Positions 1-7,200 are shown, numbered from the stretch's first letter. The stretch: DNA of 18,422 nucleotides from Alphaproteobacteria bacterium UBA6062 (GCA_002428885.1 DIYE01000017.1:1-18422), one strand, 5' to 3'. Translations and numbers: made by a program. The notes: a model not told the origin generated them from the letters alone.

Positions 1-240
1 GATCACCTGAGCGATTTCCGGATCTGCAAGCTGAAACTCATAATATTCTTCAACCAGATCCGACAGGACCCGGATGATATGATCCGATACCAACTGGATC
101 CGCTCACCATCTTCTTCTGTAAAATTCAACAGGTGCAATCGCCGCGCAATTTCACGTTCTGAAAACCCCATCTGATCAATCAGGGTTTGCTCTGCAACCT
201 TCATTAAAACCGGTTCCTGCTTGCTCTCACACCCACTCAT
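1..240 (-). CDS. Globin-coupled sensor protein, N-terminal fragment
   Basis: An open frame of 80 codons enters from the left edge with no stop, so only the N-terminus is present. Around residues 24-80 it matches the start of the protoglobin/globin-sensor domain: RLHLLNFTEEDGERIQL, then a helix with DLVEEYYEFQLADPEI. Such domains bind haem and sense O2 or redox gases. They are usually fused to a methyl-accepting chemotaxis, diguanylate cyclase or histidine kinase output, which would lie outside the window. The first ATG is at 238-240. A second ATG at 202-204 has a better ribosome site (AGGA, 9 nt upstream) and would remove 12 residues, so the start is uncertain. The family call rests on the remembered consensus; the output domain cannot be seen. 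Confidence 0.68.
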   Translation of the reverse strand, partial: MSGCESKQEPVLMKVAEQTLIDQMGFSEREIARRLHLLNFTEEDGERIQLVSDHIIRVLSDLVEEYYEFQLADPEIAQVI

Positions 241-301
241 CACTCAAGGGAGAGGATCGAAGAAACAGTTAAAGATTTACTTAATATACTAGGCCGTAAA
301 C

Positions 302-937
302 TCATGAAGGAAGGGTCAGGCCGGAAGCTGCGGCAATCCGCTTACCCTCTCCATCAATAAGGGAGCCCGACAATTCTCCATTCTGCAATGTTATGTCGTA
401 ATCCATATTTTTTGCCCCGTTCGCCACAGTCAGAATCCAATTGTAATACTGTTCGGTCTTTGCCGGATTGGCATCTGCACCCTTCATAGCCATCTCCGCT
501 GCAGCAGCGATGCGCTGAAGGGTCGCCCCGGTGTGAGCACCGGCAAGGGAGTTACGAAGGTCTCTGACCGACGGATCATCACTATTGACCAAATTTTCGA
601 CCTCTCCCAGAAGCGGGTGATCCCCGGACACTGTATAGCGCCCATCTCCGGTGCTTTTAATGCTCACATCCTCCGTTTCAGGGATACCGAACCGGGCCAT
701 TATTTCTTTCAGCTGGGTTTCCGCATTAGCCAGATGAAAAGCCGGATCAAGGCTAAAATTCGAAACCTCATTCAATAGCCTGGATACTGATTTTCCGGTT
801 TCGGAAATCTCAACCGTGTCTTTTGGTTCCCCACGTGCTTCTGCAGAAGCAGATTTCTCAGCAGCCACATTCGAATACGCATTCTGGGCACGTTGTGCCT
901 GATACAGGCTGCTACTTTGGGTGACATCATTGATCAT
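302..937 (-). CDS. Hypothetical protein, 211 aa, cytoplasmic
   Basis: I do not recognise this protein. The frame is open further upstream to 976, but the ATG at 935-937 has a strong Shine-Dalgarno (AAGGA, 8 nt away), so I place the start there (MINDVTQSSS). There is no signal peptide and no membrane segment. The first 60 residues are low in hydrophobics, rich in Ala/Ser/Gln and probably disordered, and contain DTVEISETGKSVSRLL, a pattern that reminds me of small flagellar-region proteins. Residues about 75-211 look like a folded alpha/beta domain ending in the strands YDITLQNGELSGSLI. It lies 61 bp upstream of the globin-sensor gene on the same strand, so co-transcription is possible. The flagellar hint is weak. 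Confidence 0.7.
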   Translation of the reverse strand: MINDVTQSSSLYQAQRAQNAYSNVAAEKSASAEARGEPKDTVEISETGKSVSRLLNEVSNFSLDPAFHLANAETQLKEIMARFGIPETEDVSIKSTGDGRYTVSGDHPLLGEVENLVNSDDPSVRDLRNSLAGAHTGATLQRIAAAAEMAMKGADANPAKTEQYYNWILTVANGAKNMDYDITLQNGELSGSLIDGEGKRIAAASGLTLPS

Positions 938-1148
938 GGCTTTATTCCTTCTTCCGAACGCTTCGTCAGGCATCATTCGGTTAAGGATTAAGCAAAAATT
1001 ATGCCATAGGCCGCAGTCTTATCAATAGAGGTATTCTGGCTGGAAGCGATTTTCTTCTATATCAGGAAGGAACGCGCAGGAAATGTGGCTCATTTTCAAG
1101 CTTTTTTGACGCCGCAGAGGAGATCATCGTTTGTTTCATGGAAAAATA

Positions 1149-1175
1149 CAGCAGGGTCACGCATAAACCCTGCTG
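1149..1175 (-). terminator. Rho-independent terminator of the NmrA-like gene
   Basis: A perfect 9-bp inverted repeat (CAGCAGGGT / ACCCTGCTG, 9-nt loop) starts 17 bp after the stop codon at 1193-1195. On the minus strand it is followed by TATTTTT. Stem and U-tract together fit an intrinsic terminator for the minus-strand NmrA/SnoaL transcript. Confidence 0.82.
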
Positions 1176-1192
1176 CATACTGTGCGGCTATA

Positions 1193-2029
1193 TCAGGATG
1201 TGAAGATGTCACCAAATGCAAGAGGTTTACGTTTCAGAACGATTTCCACATCGTTGGAAAGCTCAGCCATTAACCCCTGTTCTGCGATGCTGTAGAGCAT
1301 GGCAAGATAATCCGCACATGATTCCGGCAAGCCATTCTCGACGGCACCGGCCTTCAACTCGTCCCCAGAAATTGAAATGTAGGGAATATCTTTGCCTCGT
1401 TTCTCGCTGATGATTTGCGCGATTTCACCATGTGATAAAGCTTCCGGGCCTGTCAGGTTGTACTCTTTTTTCACATGACCGCCTTCCGATAGAGATGCAA
1501 GCACAACAGCGGCAATATCCTGAATAGAAACAAAAGCGATTTTCCCATCCCCGGATGATGCAAGTACAATACCTTTATGTTCCAACACATCTACGGCAAA
1601 TCCGGATGTAAAGTTTTCCATAAAGAAATTGGGGCGCACAAATGTATAATCAAAACCGTCTTCGATCAGTTTAAGTTCAATTCGGCGTAAAGGTGCAGCG
1701 TCATTGTGATCAACGCCGTAAGCGCTGATGAAAACGACACGATTGATATTCGATGCTTTCAATTCATTGATAAAAGGAGACAAACGCTCAAAGGCATCAA
1801 AATCCAGAGGCGGGGCTTGAAGGACAACGCCATCAACGTCACCTTTTTCCAAAAACGCCTTGTAGGTTGAGGGGTCGTCATAATCGAACGCGACATACTC
1901 CACATCGGCTACTTTTTTAACATTCATTGGTGAGCGTACACCCCCAACAACAGCGCCATTGTTCGCGCACAATTTTTTGGTGATCTCAGATCCTAGATTA
2001 CCACTAGCTGCGGTTATGAGAATAGTCAT
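1193..2029 (-). CDS. NmrA-like NAD(P)-binding protein (atypical SDR, QorB type)
   Basis: The product is 278 aa. It opens with a Rossmann strand and the glycine-rich loop TAASGNLGS (residues about 6-14), as in NmrA/HSCARG and NAD(P)H:quinone oxidoreductase-2 (QorB) proteins. Further matches are VVFISAYGVD in the middle, FDYTFVRPNFFMENF after it, and EYNLTGPEALSHGEIA near the C-terminus. Members are cytoplasmic and either reduce quinones or similar small molecules, or act as redox sensors. The substrate cannot be read here. The frame is open further upstream, but the ATG at 2027-2029 starts exactly at the Rossmann strand and follows AGAGAAAG. The gene lies 34 bp downstream of the SnoaL-like gene, so the two form an operon that ends at the terminator at 1149-1175. 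Base composition is more AT-rich than in the genes to the right. Confidence 0.88.
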   Translation of the reverse strand: MTILITAASGNLGSEITKKLCANNGAVVGGVRSPMNVKKVADVEYVAFDYDDPSTYKAFLEKGDVDGVVLQAPPLDFDAFERLSPFINELKASNINRVVFISAYGVDHNDAAPLRRIELKLIEDGFDYTFVRPNFFMENFTSGFAVDVLEHKGIVLASSGDGKIAFVSIQDIAAVVLASLSEGGHVKKEYNLTGPEALSHGEIAQIISEKRGKDIPYISISGDELKAGAVENGLPESCADYLAMLYSIAEQGLMAELSNDVEIVLKRKPLAFGDIFTS

Positions 2030-2063
2030 CTGCTTTCTCTTTTTAAATATGTAAATAGGGGAG

Positions 2064-2543
2064 TTATTTGCCCAGCGCGCCAACTTGCGCGAGATAAGCA
2101 ATCCAGTCTTCAAGGTGGTATGTTTCCACAACCATACCTTTATCATTGAAATGATGAATATCAATCGCCTTGATGGTGAACACTTTACCCGTGGGTTTAA
2201 CGCCCAAAAGTGGACCTGTGTGCTTAGCCGTCATGATTGAACGCACGACGATTGTATTGCCTTCTTCAACCATTTCTTCAACTTGCCATTGCACGTCGGA
2301 AACAACGGTGTGGATTTTTTTCTGGATGAATTTTTTAAAACCTTCACGACCTTGCTCTTGGCCCGGGTTCGGATCATGAGTGACCCAATTCTTCACAATA
2401 ATTTTGTCCAGTTTTTCTACCTGTGCTGAACCAAGCGCATCGTAAAAGTTCATCAAGCGCTCTTTACGTGTCTCGGCTGCAGAGACAGCGGTCATTGTAA
2501 AGAGGGTTACAAGGAGGGCACAGGTTGTGAGAATTTTATTCAT
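2064..2543 (-). CDS. Exported SnoaL-like (NTF2-fold) protein
   Basis: The product is 159 aa with a Sec signal peptide at residues 1-22 or 1-23: MNK, a hydrophobic stretch, and cleavage near AVSAA|ETR. The mature part is an NTF2/SnoaL-like polyketide-cyclase-type domain (ester cyclase family): a helix with LMNFYDAL, then WVTHDPNPGQEQGREGF, the strands DVQWQVEEMVEEGNTIVVR, and the C-terminal motif IDIHHFNDKGMVVETYHLED. The fold binds small hydrophobic ligands; the reaction is unknown. The start is the ATG at 2541-2543 behind GGAG (6-7 nt spacing). An upstream TTG at 2553-2555 is less likely. It is the first gene of the pair with the NmrA-like gene and is divergent from the LysR gene. A periplasmic SnoaL protein paired with a cytoplasmic oxidoreductase suggests detoxification or modification of a small molecule, which is inference. 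Confidence 0.85.
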   Translation of the reverse strand: MNKILTTCALLVTLFTMTAVSAAETRKERLMNFYDALGSAQVEKLDKIIVKNWVTHDPNPGQEQGREGFKKFIQKKIHTVVSDVQWQVEEMVEEGNTIVVRSIMTAKHTGPLLGVKPTGKVFTIKAIDIHHFNDKGMVVETYHLEDWIAYLAQVGALGK

Positions 2544-2676
2544 ATTGGTCTCCAAACAAAGAAATTTAAATCTGATTGGACAATATGGTCGGATATGTCT
2601 TTGGATAAGGGATGAATTTGTTATATCATTGTTAAGTTAAGCTTATCTATGCGGGGAATATTGTAAAGATTAACCA
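2544..2676. promoter_or_regulatory. Divergent control region between LysR and SnoaL/NmrA genes
   Basis: This 133-bp AT-rich gap separates divergent starts, the usual place for a LysR regulator to bind. Visible elements are the palindrome TAAGCTTA at 2638-2645, the spaced repeat GATAAG (2604-2609) / CTTATC (2642-2647), and ATTG-GA-CAAT at 2575-2584. None is a clear T-N11-A LysR box, so the operator is not assigned. Neither direction has a convincing -35/-10 pair. Confidence 0.4.
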
Positions 2677-3588
2677 ATGAGTGTTGCCGTCATAAATCGA
2701 TTAAAACAAATTGCCGTTTTTTGTCAGGTCATTGATAGCGGCACGATGCGGGCAGCTGCGGAAACTCTGAATATGACACCGCCTGCTGTTAGTCAGCATA
2801 TTAAACAGCTGGAGGAGGAGTTAGGAGTATCTCTTATTCATCGATCTACCCGAAGAATCAGCCTATCTGAGGCAGGTAGACGTTATTATCAACATGGAAA
2901 AAAAATGTTGTCTGCTGCAGAAGATGCAGAAGATGCGGTCAGCGAATTAAGGCTTACCATTGATGGTGATTTACGTATTGCGGCACCGGTTGGCTTGGCG
3001 GCTGATCCTCTTGCAAATGCCCTAAAAAAAGTTGTTGCTGACAATCCAAGGCTGAATATCACGCTGGTCGCTAATGATCATGATATTGACCTTGTCAGTG
3101 AACAGATTGATATAGCAATTCGCGTTGGAGAACCTAAGCAATCCAATTTTATTTTTCATCCGTTCGGCAGAGCAGGCAAACATATTTTTGCAAGCCCTGA
3201 TTATTTGAAGAAAAATGGGAACCCTGTAATCCCGGAAGATCTAAAAAAACAGTGTTGGCTTGGTATTTCCGGAAAAAATGATTTTTCGACTTTGGAACTC
3301 TTCCATGCCAATGGTGAAAGTTACAATTATACACCAAACTATAGAATGCAATTTAACAACCTGAATTCACTTATTTGTCATGTGAAAGAAGGTATTGGAA
3401 TGGCTGTGCTGCCTGAATTGGAGGTTCGCCATTACATTAAAACGGCACAACTGGTCAAAATTTTACCGACGTGGCAATTTAAGACGTCTCCCATTTATGC
3501 CTTAACGATAGATCGTAAGCAGTCTTTTAAGATCAAAACTGTTTTACAGGCACTTAAAAAGTATTTTCGTATTATAGAAGAGCGTTAA
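2677..3588 (+). CDS. LysR-family transcriptional regulator
   Basis: The product is 303 aa, the normal LysR length. The N-terminal winged helix-turn-helix (residues about 6-66) is typical: FCQVIDSGTMRAAAETLNMT, then PPAVSQHIKQLEEELGVSLI and HRSTRRISLSEAGRRYY. The effector-binding domain (about 90-300) includes DLRIAAPVG, DIDLVSEQIDIAIRVGEP and HVKEGIGMAVLPE, most like the CrgA/DsdC-like branch that often controls a neighbouring oxidoreductase. Start is the ATG at 2677; its ribosome site is weak. It is divergent from the SnoaL/NmrA pair and probably regulates it in response to a small ligand, a standard LysR arrangement but not proven here. It is AT-rich like its partners. Confidence 0.93.
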   Translation: MSVAVINRLKQIAVFCQVIDSGTMRAAAETLNMTPPAVSQHIKQLEEELGVSLIHRSTRRISLSEAGRRYYQHGKKMLSAAEDAEDAVSELRLTIDGDLRIAAPVGLAADPLANALKKVVADNPRLNITLVANDHDIDLVSEQIDIAIRVGEPKQSNFIFHPFGRAGKHIFASPDYLKKNGNPVIPEDLKKQCWLGISGKNDFSTLELFHANGESYNYTPNYRMQFNNLNSLICHVKEGIGMAVLPELEVRHYIKTAQLVKILPTWQFKTSPIYALTIDRKQSFKIKTVLQALKKYFRIIEER

Positions 3589-3612
3589 GGCATTTTTGAT
3601 AAAAATTGCCTT
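3587..3612 (+). terminator. Possible weak terminator after the LysR gene
   Basis: The LysR stop codon overlaps an inverted repeat: AAGGCA-TTTTT, short loop, AAAAA-TTGCCTT, with one bulged T. The stem is long but its upper half is A-T only, and no U-tract follows, so termination is uncertain. Confidence 0.35.
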
Positions 3613-3618
3613 TAGGGA

Positions 3619-3822
3619 TCATGAAGATGTACCCTCCTGATCTTTGAGGCCCGAGGCAACGATCAGCAGATGACGCATATGGGCGATATCCTCACAGGTT
3701 TCTTTGAGACAAGCAGAGTAGATGATTGTGTAAATTTTGATCGTAGTGAGGAGTGTGTCATCAGCCCAACTCCTCTATAACCCGTTCGAAATCAATCTGA
3801 TCGGGGGCACCAGAATGCCTCT
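3619..3822 (-). pseudogene. Possible frameshifted remnant of a small gene
   Basis: This lies in the gene-free stretch 3589-3914. On the minus strand one frame reads GAPDQIDFERVIEELG and stops at 3761-3763. The frame one base over continues at 3760-3762 as DDTLLTTIKIYTIIYSACLK, goes on with ETCEDIAHMRHLLIVASGL, and stops at 3619-3621. A single-base indel at the junction would join them into one plausible helical protein. Neither piece has a good start codon. The composition looks coding, but I do not recognise the protein, and chance reading is possible. Two copies of GCCTCTATTGA (3817-3827 and 3837-3847) border its upstream end. Confidence 0.28.
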
Positions 3823-3880
3823 ATTGAATGATTACAGCCTCTATTGAGGACACAGAAAGACGAGCTTTGCGGATCAGGGT

Positions 3881-3902
3881 AGGATGCCGTGCGGCAAATC
3901 CT
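3881..3902. other. Hairpin just beyond the methyltransferase stop
   Basis: TGCCG-TG-CGGCA (3885-3896) is flanked by AGGA and TCCT, giving a stem with a 2-nt bulge 13 bp past the methyltransferase stop. No U-tract follows on the minus strand. It may stabilise the transcript end or be a weak terminator. Confidence 0.3.
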
Positions 3903-3914
3903 GCACCTCCCAGG

Positions 3915-4403
3915 CTATTTCTGCCGGTACATATGATAGCGTCCCGGTGCCACGCCCTGCGGCAGTTCCAACGCTTCCCAGGGAGCAAAGTCAAAAGGCT
4001 GATCGCTGACCACCAGACCACCAGGCTGCAACAGGGCACTGAGATCTATCGCCAGCCGATCCGCCAGGGAAAGACTGGCGGATTTATCACCGGAACCGAT
4101 ATCACAATGGATCAGTCGGGCTTTGCCCGGCAAGCGTGACAGGGCTGCCGGAACCGTTTCCGTAAAGTCACCGATAATCATGTGATCTTCATCCGGAATA
4201 CAGTCCGGATGCGCTTTTACATGACGGTCAAAGACATAAATATCGCCCGGTCCGAACAGAGAGCGTAAATGATCAAAAGTCCGCCCGTTTCCAAGACCCA
4301 GCTCCAGAACCGACCCGGACAGATCTTTTACCTCGGCTGCTGCTTTATTCAGGCAGTCCCGCTGCGCCGTTACGCGCCGGATAAAACTGTCAAGCCTGCT
4401 CAT
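3915..4403 (-). CDS. Small class I SAM-dependent methyltransferase (Methyltransf_17-like)
   Basis: The product is 162 aa. Motif I is clear at residues 33-40 (LELGLGNG), followed by the acidic strand end YVFDR (D59) and IHCDIGSGD. This fits the S-adenosylmethionine-binding Rossmann core. Length and the N-terminus MSRLDSFIRR match my memory of the Methyltransf_17 family, whose substrate is unknown to me. The frame extends upstream, but the ATG at 4401-4403 overlaps the queG stop as ATGA, which signals translational coupling, so I start it there. It is the third gene of the GST-queG-methyltransferase run. A role in tRNA modification is suggested by position only. Confidence 0.85.
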   Translation of the reverse strand: MSRLDSFIRRVTAQRDCLNKAAAEVKDLSGSVLELGLGNGRTFDHLRSLFGPGDIYVFDRHVKAHPDCIPDEDHMIIGDFTETVPAALSRLPGKARLIHCDIGSGDKSASLSLADRLAIDLSALLQPGGLVVSDQPFDFAPWEALELPQGVAPGRYHMYRQK

Positions 4404-5536
4404 ATTGCCCGCTCCTGTATGGATAAAGACCACTCTTCCCGAACATCGGGATCCTGCTCTTTGTCATAGAGGCTGTCCCGCATGATTGCAAATGCCTCAG
4501 GCTCAAGAAGCTGTGACAGAGCCCACACGGCAGCCAGCCTGACAATCGGTGAAGGATCGTCCAGCAGCGGGCGAATGACAACAGCACTCGCCGTATCCCC
4601 CTCATTACCAAGAGCGACCAGAACATTGCGGACAAACCGGTTCCGGCCGAGCCGCTTGATGGGGGAGCCGGAGAAAATCTCGCGAAAGGAGGCATCATCG
4701 AGAACAGCCAGATCCCGAAGGCGCGGCGCCGTCAGCTCAGATCGCGGTATAAAAGCCAGATCCCTCGCCTTCCTGGCATATTTATTCCAGGGACAAGCCG
4801 CCAGGCAATCATCGCATCCATAAATCCGGTTACCCATCAGGGACCGCATATCCCTTGGAATATGGCTCCGGGTTTCAATGGTCAGATAGGAAATACATTT
4901 GCGGGCGTCCAGTTTGTAGGGAGCTGGAAAAGCGTCGGTCGGACAAGCGATCAGACACGCATCACAACTCCCGCATCCCCCCTTTTCCGGAGCATCCGGG
5001 CGGATTTCCAGCGTGGTCAGTATAACACCCAGAAACAGCCAGGAACCGAAAGATCGGCTTAACAGATTGGTGTGCTTTCCCTGCCAGCCCAGTCCAGCCG
5101 CTGCCGCCAGGGGCTTTTCCATCACCGGGGCCGTATCCACAAAGACTTTTACATCCGACCCAAACTCGCTGACGATCCAGCGGGCTATCCGCTTGAGACG
5201 CTTTTTGATAACGTCATGATAGTCTTTTCCTTGCGCATAAACGGAAATGATCCCCCGGTCCGGATGTTCCCCGAGTGCCCTGGGGTCCGAGGCAGGTCCG
5301 TAATTAAGGCCGAGGACAAGGGCGGATTTTGCATCCGGCCAGAGAGACTGGGGGTGGCGACGCCAGTCCTGTTTTTGCGGCAACCAGTCCATATCGCCGT
5401 GAAAGCCGGCTTTGATGAAGTCGTCAAGATAGCGCCCCGGAGCCTCGCCAAAGTCCGCGGATGCTATCCGCGCCTCGTCAAAACCCTGCTCCAGGGCAAA
5501 GTGGATCAGTTTCTCTTTATCGCTACCGTCTATCAT
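4400..5536 (-). CDS. queG: Epoxyqueuosine reductase QueG
   Basis: QueG reduces epoxyqueuosine to queuosine in the tRNA wobble base, using cobalamin and two [4Fe-4S] clusters in the cytoplasm. The product is 378 aa, normal for the longer QueG form. The N-terminal cobalamin-binding domain contains FVDTAPVMEKPLA, with the Asp at residue 134, the position I recall for the catalytic acid. Clusters are carried by CGSCDACLIACP (Cys 188, 191, 194, 198), C214 and CDDCLAACPWNK (Cys 241, 244, 248). The C-terminus has HEAT-like repeats (SPIVRLAAVWALSQL). I chose the ATG at 5534-5536; an in-frame GTG at 5543-5545 would add three residues, and neither has a strong ribosome site. It lies 17 bp after the GST gene and overlaps the methyltransferase by 4 bp. 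Confidence 0.96.
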   Translation of the reverse strand: MIDGSDKEKLIHFALEQGFDEARIASADFGEAPGRYLDDFIKAGFHGDMDWLPQKQDWRRHPQSLWPDAKSALVLGLNYGPASDPRALGEHPDRGIISVYAQGKDYHDVIKKRLKRIARWIVSEFGSDVKVFVDTAPVMEKPLAAAAGLGWQGKHTNLLSRSFGSWLFLGVILTTLEIRPDAPEKGGCGSCDACLIACPTDAFPAPYKLDARKCISYLTIETRSHIPRDMRSLMGNRIYGCDDCLAACPWNKYARKARDLAFIPRSELTAPRLRDLAVLDDASFREIFSGSPIKRLGRNRFVRNVLVALGNEGDTASAVVIRPLLDDPSPIVRLAAVWALSQLLEPEAFAIMRDSLYDKEQDPDVREEWSLSIQERAI

Positions 5537-5553
5537 GACGGCCACAGTCTATC

Positions 5554-6222
5554 TTAGAAATCCAGATCGGCATAATGAGCAGGAGCCGGCATGCCCGGCA
5601 GGTTATCGGCGAGCAACGAACGAAAGGTCGGTCGCGACTTGATCCGGGAATACCAGATCTTGGCGGAGGGATGCTGTTCCCAGGGGACATCCCCCAGATA
5701 ATCCACGGCGGAAAGCTGGGCCGCCGCAGCGATATCAGCCAGACTAAACGTCTCTCCCGCCAACCAGCTCCGCCGCTCGGTGAGAAAAGAAATATAATCC
5801 AGGTGATAGTGGATATTGTGATGGCCGGCCCGGATCGCCGCCGTGTTCGGGGTGCCGCTTCGGGTCAACCGCTTGAGGATCTTTTCATCCACCAGGTTAT
5901 CCGTAACCTCAAGCTGGAATTTCCGGTCAAACCAGGCAATCAAACGCCTCACTTCTGCCCGTTCTACCTTATCGGACGGCAGGAGTTTGACATCCTGATA
6001 GCTTTCCTCAAGATATTCCAGAATGGCCTGGCTATCGGCCAGGATTGCCCCGTTTTCATCTTCCAGAACAGGAACTTCCGACGCCGGATTCAGCGCCAGA
6101 AATCCATCCCGGCGCTCCCATTCTTTTTCAACAACCAGCTCATATTCCAGGCCTTTTTCATTCAGGGCCAGACGGACTTTCCGGCAGGCCGGGGAAATCC
6201 AAAAATGATAAAGTGTACGCAT
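5554..6222 (-). CDS. Glutathione S-transferase family protein
   Basis: The product is 222 aa, standard for a soluble GST. The N-terminal thioredoxin-fold domain (1-78) begins LYHFWISPACRKVRLAL, with Ser9 at the usual catalytic site, and has the glutathione-binding NPASEVPVLED and ADSQAILEYLEE motifs. The all-helical C-terminal domain carries SWLAGETFSLADIAAAAQL, the conserved GST hydrophobic core. It probably conjugates or transfers glutathione; the substrate is unknown. It is the first gene of the queG run, a neighbourhood I associate with alphaproteobacteria. The ATG at 6220-6222 is preceded by no clear ribosome site but sits against a hairpin (6222-6240). Confidence 0.92.
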   Translation of the reverse strand: MRTLYHFWISPACRKVRLALNEKGLEYELVVEKEWERRDGFLALNPASEVPVLEDENGAILADSQAILEYLEESYQDVKLLPSDKVERAEVRRLIAWFDRKFQLEVTDNLVDEKILKRLTRSGTPNTAAIRAGHHNIHYHLDYISFLTERRSWLAGETFSLADIAAAAQLSAVDYLGDVPWEQHPSAKIWYSRIKSRPTFRSLLADNLPGMPAPAHYADLDF

Positions 6223-6240
6223 GGGGGCACCATACCCCCA
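6222..6240 (-). promoter_or_regulatory. Hairpin abutting the GST start codon
   Basis: TGGGGG / CCCCCA with a 7-nt loop forms a perfect 6-bp, mostly G-C stem whose 3' arm ends at the first base of the GST start codon. On the mRNA it would fold over the region where a ribosome site belongs. It may restrain translation of the GST-queG run, or simply be chance. Confidence 0.35.
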
Positions 6241-6283
6241 GTGCTCTCAAATTACGAACAGTTTTGCGTCGTCAGTCATCCTT

Positions 6284-6553
6284 TCAATGAATATTTCTGC
6301 TCCTGAAGTCTTCGCTCTTCTTCAGCAGCACGACACACTCATCCCGGACACGTTCAAACATGGCAGCAACCTGCAACTTTCCGGCAAGATCCAGCCTGTT
6401 GATTTCCCCTGCCACGGCATCAGGCGCATTATCCCCATGCAGCAAAATGAATTTACGGGCTGCCCACATAACATCTTCCCGCTCAATAATCGGATCATTC
6501 ATCCGGACGGACTGGTCTTCGGAAAGCAGGGTAACGGAAGAAGGAAGGGTCAT
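6284..6553 (-). CDS. Small conserved-looking hypothetical protein, 89 aa
   Basis: The open frame extends to 6811, but its upstream part reads like noise overlapping the DUF1304 gene. The ATG at 6551-6553 has a strong ribosome site (GGAG, 7 nt away) and starts MTLPSSVTLL. The product is mainly helical, with REDVMWAARKFILLHGDNAP and DAVAGEINRLDLAGKLQVAA. The pattern of a Trp, then LxxHGDxAP, then AxxxIxxLxLAG reminds me of the small DUF6961-type proteins of alphaproteobacteria; that link is from memory and tentative. No signal or membrane segment. It stands alone, 61 bp upstream of the GST start and 148 bp downstream of the DUF1304 gene on the same strand. Confidence 0.75.
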   Translation of the reverse strand: MTLPSSVTLLSEDQSVRMNDPIIEREDVMWAARKFILLHGDNAPDAVAGEINRLDLAGKLQVAAMFERVRDECVVLLKKSEDFRSRNIH

Positions 6554-6701
6554 ACGATATCTCCATTGTGATCTACCAATGGAAAAGCAAGGATCGGGCC
6601 AGTTTACATAGCCCGGTTTTTGGCGCTTCCGGAACATAACCGGATGCTCCGCCATGTCCCTTTCTGCCCGGTGCGGAAAAAATTTCCGGGAAACAAGAAC
6701 C

Positions 6702-7067
6702 TTAGAGACCCAGCAGCAGCAGCGCGATAGCGATAGCCGCAGGAACAGCCTGGACATAGAGGATCTTCTTTGAGGCAGTAAGAGCGCCGAAGAGGCCGGC
6801 AGCCAGGACAAAGGCCAGGAACATCAGGGCCACATTCTGCTGCCAGACAGGGTCCTGGATCAGAAACGGCCAGATCAGCCCCACGGCAAGAAAGGCATTA
6901 TACAGCCCCTGATTGGCTGCCAGCGCTTTCGTCGGCTCAAACAGATCCTTCGGAAACTGCCGAAAAACCTTCGGCCCCCGACTGGTCCAGGCAAACATCT
7001 CAAACCAGGCAATATAGAGATGGAGAAGGGCGATCAACGCCACAAGAATGGATGCAAAGAATGACAT
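6702..7067 (-). CDS. DUF1304 family membrane protein
   Basis: The product is 121 aa and almost wholly hydrophobic, with four predicted transmembrane helices: residues about 5-22, 52-74 (including AVGLIWPFLI), 79-99 and 103-121. The conserved DUF1304 signature is present: HLYIAWFEMFAW after the first helix and ALAANQGLYNAFLA at the second. The family is found in the inner membrane of many bacteria; function unknown. I start it at the ATG at 7065-7067, behind GGGGG (5 nt), rather than at an upstream start 13 codons earlier. It is monocistronic as far as can be seen. Confidence 0.9.
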   Translation of the reverse strand: MSFFASILVALIALLHLYIAWFEMFAWTSRGPKVFRQFPKDLFEPTKALAANQGLYNAFLAVGLIWPFLIQDPVWQQNVALMFLAFVLAAGLFGALTASKKILYVQAVPAAIAIALLLLGL

Positions 7068-7200
7068 GATAGCCCCCTGAGATATTTTGATGATAGGGGC
7101 CATCATACTGCAGGGTTGTGAAGATGTGCGAGAAAAAGCGGTGAGGAGGGGAATACTGAGAGGTGCGGCGTTGCGCGGGGAGATCTTGGTTGTTTGTTTA

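Noticed and set aside
3828..4139. Plus-strand open frame of 103 codons over the gap and methyltransferase
   Set aside because: Antisense to the methyltransferase for most of its length and without ribosome site or recognisable features.
5575..6306. Plus-strand open frame of 243 codons
   Set aside because: Lies antisense to the well-supported GST gene; the product has no family features and no ribosome site.
6554..6811. Upstream extension of the small gene at 6284-6553
   Set aside because: Overlaps the DUF1304 gene, reads as Arg/Ser/Cys-rich noise, and the ATG at 6551-6553 has a strong ribosome site.
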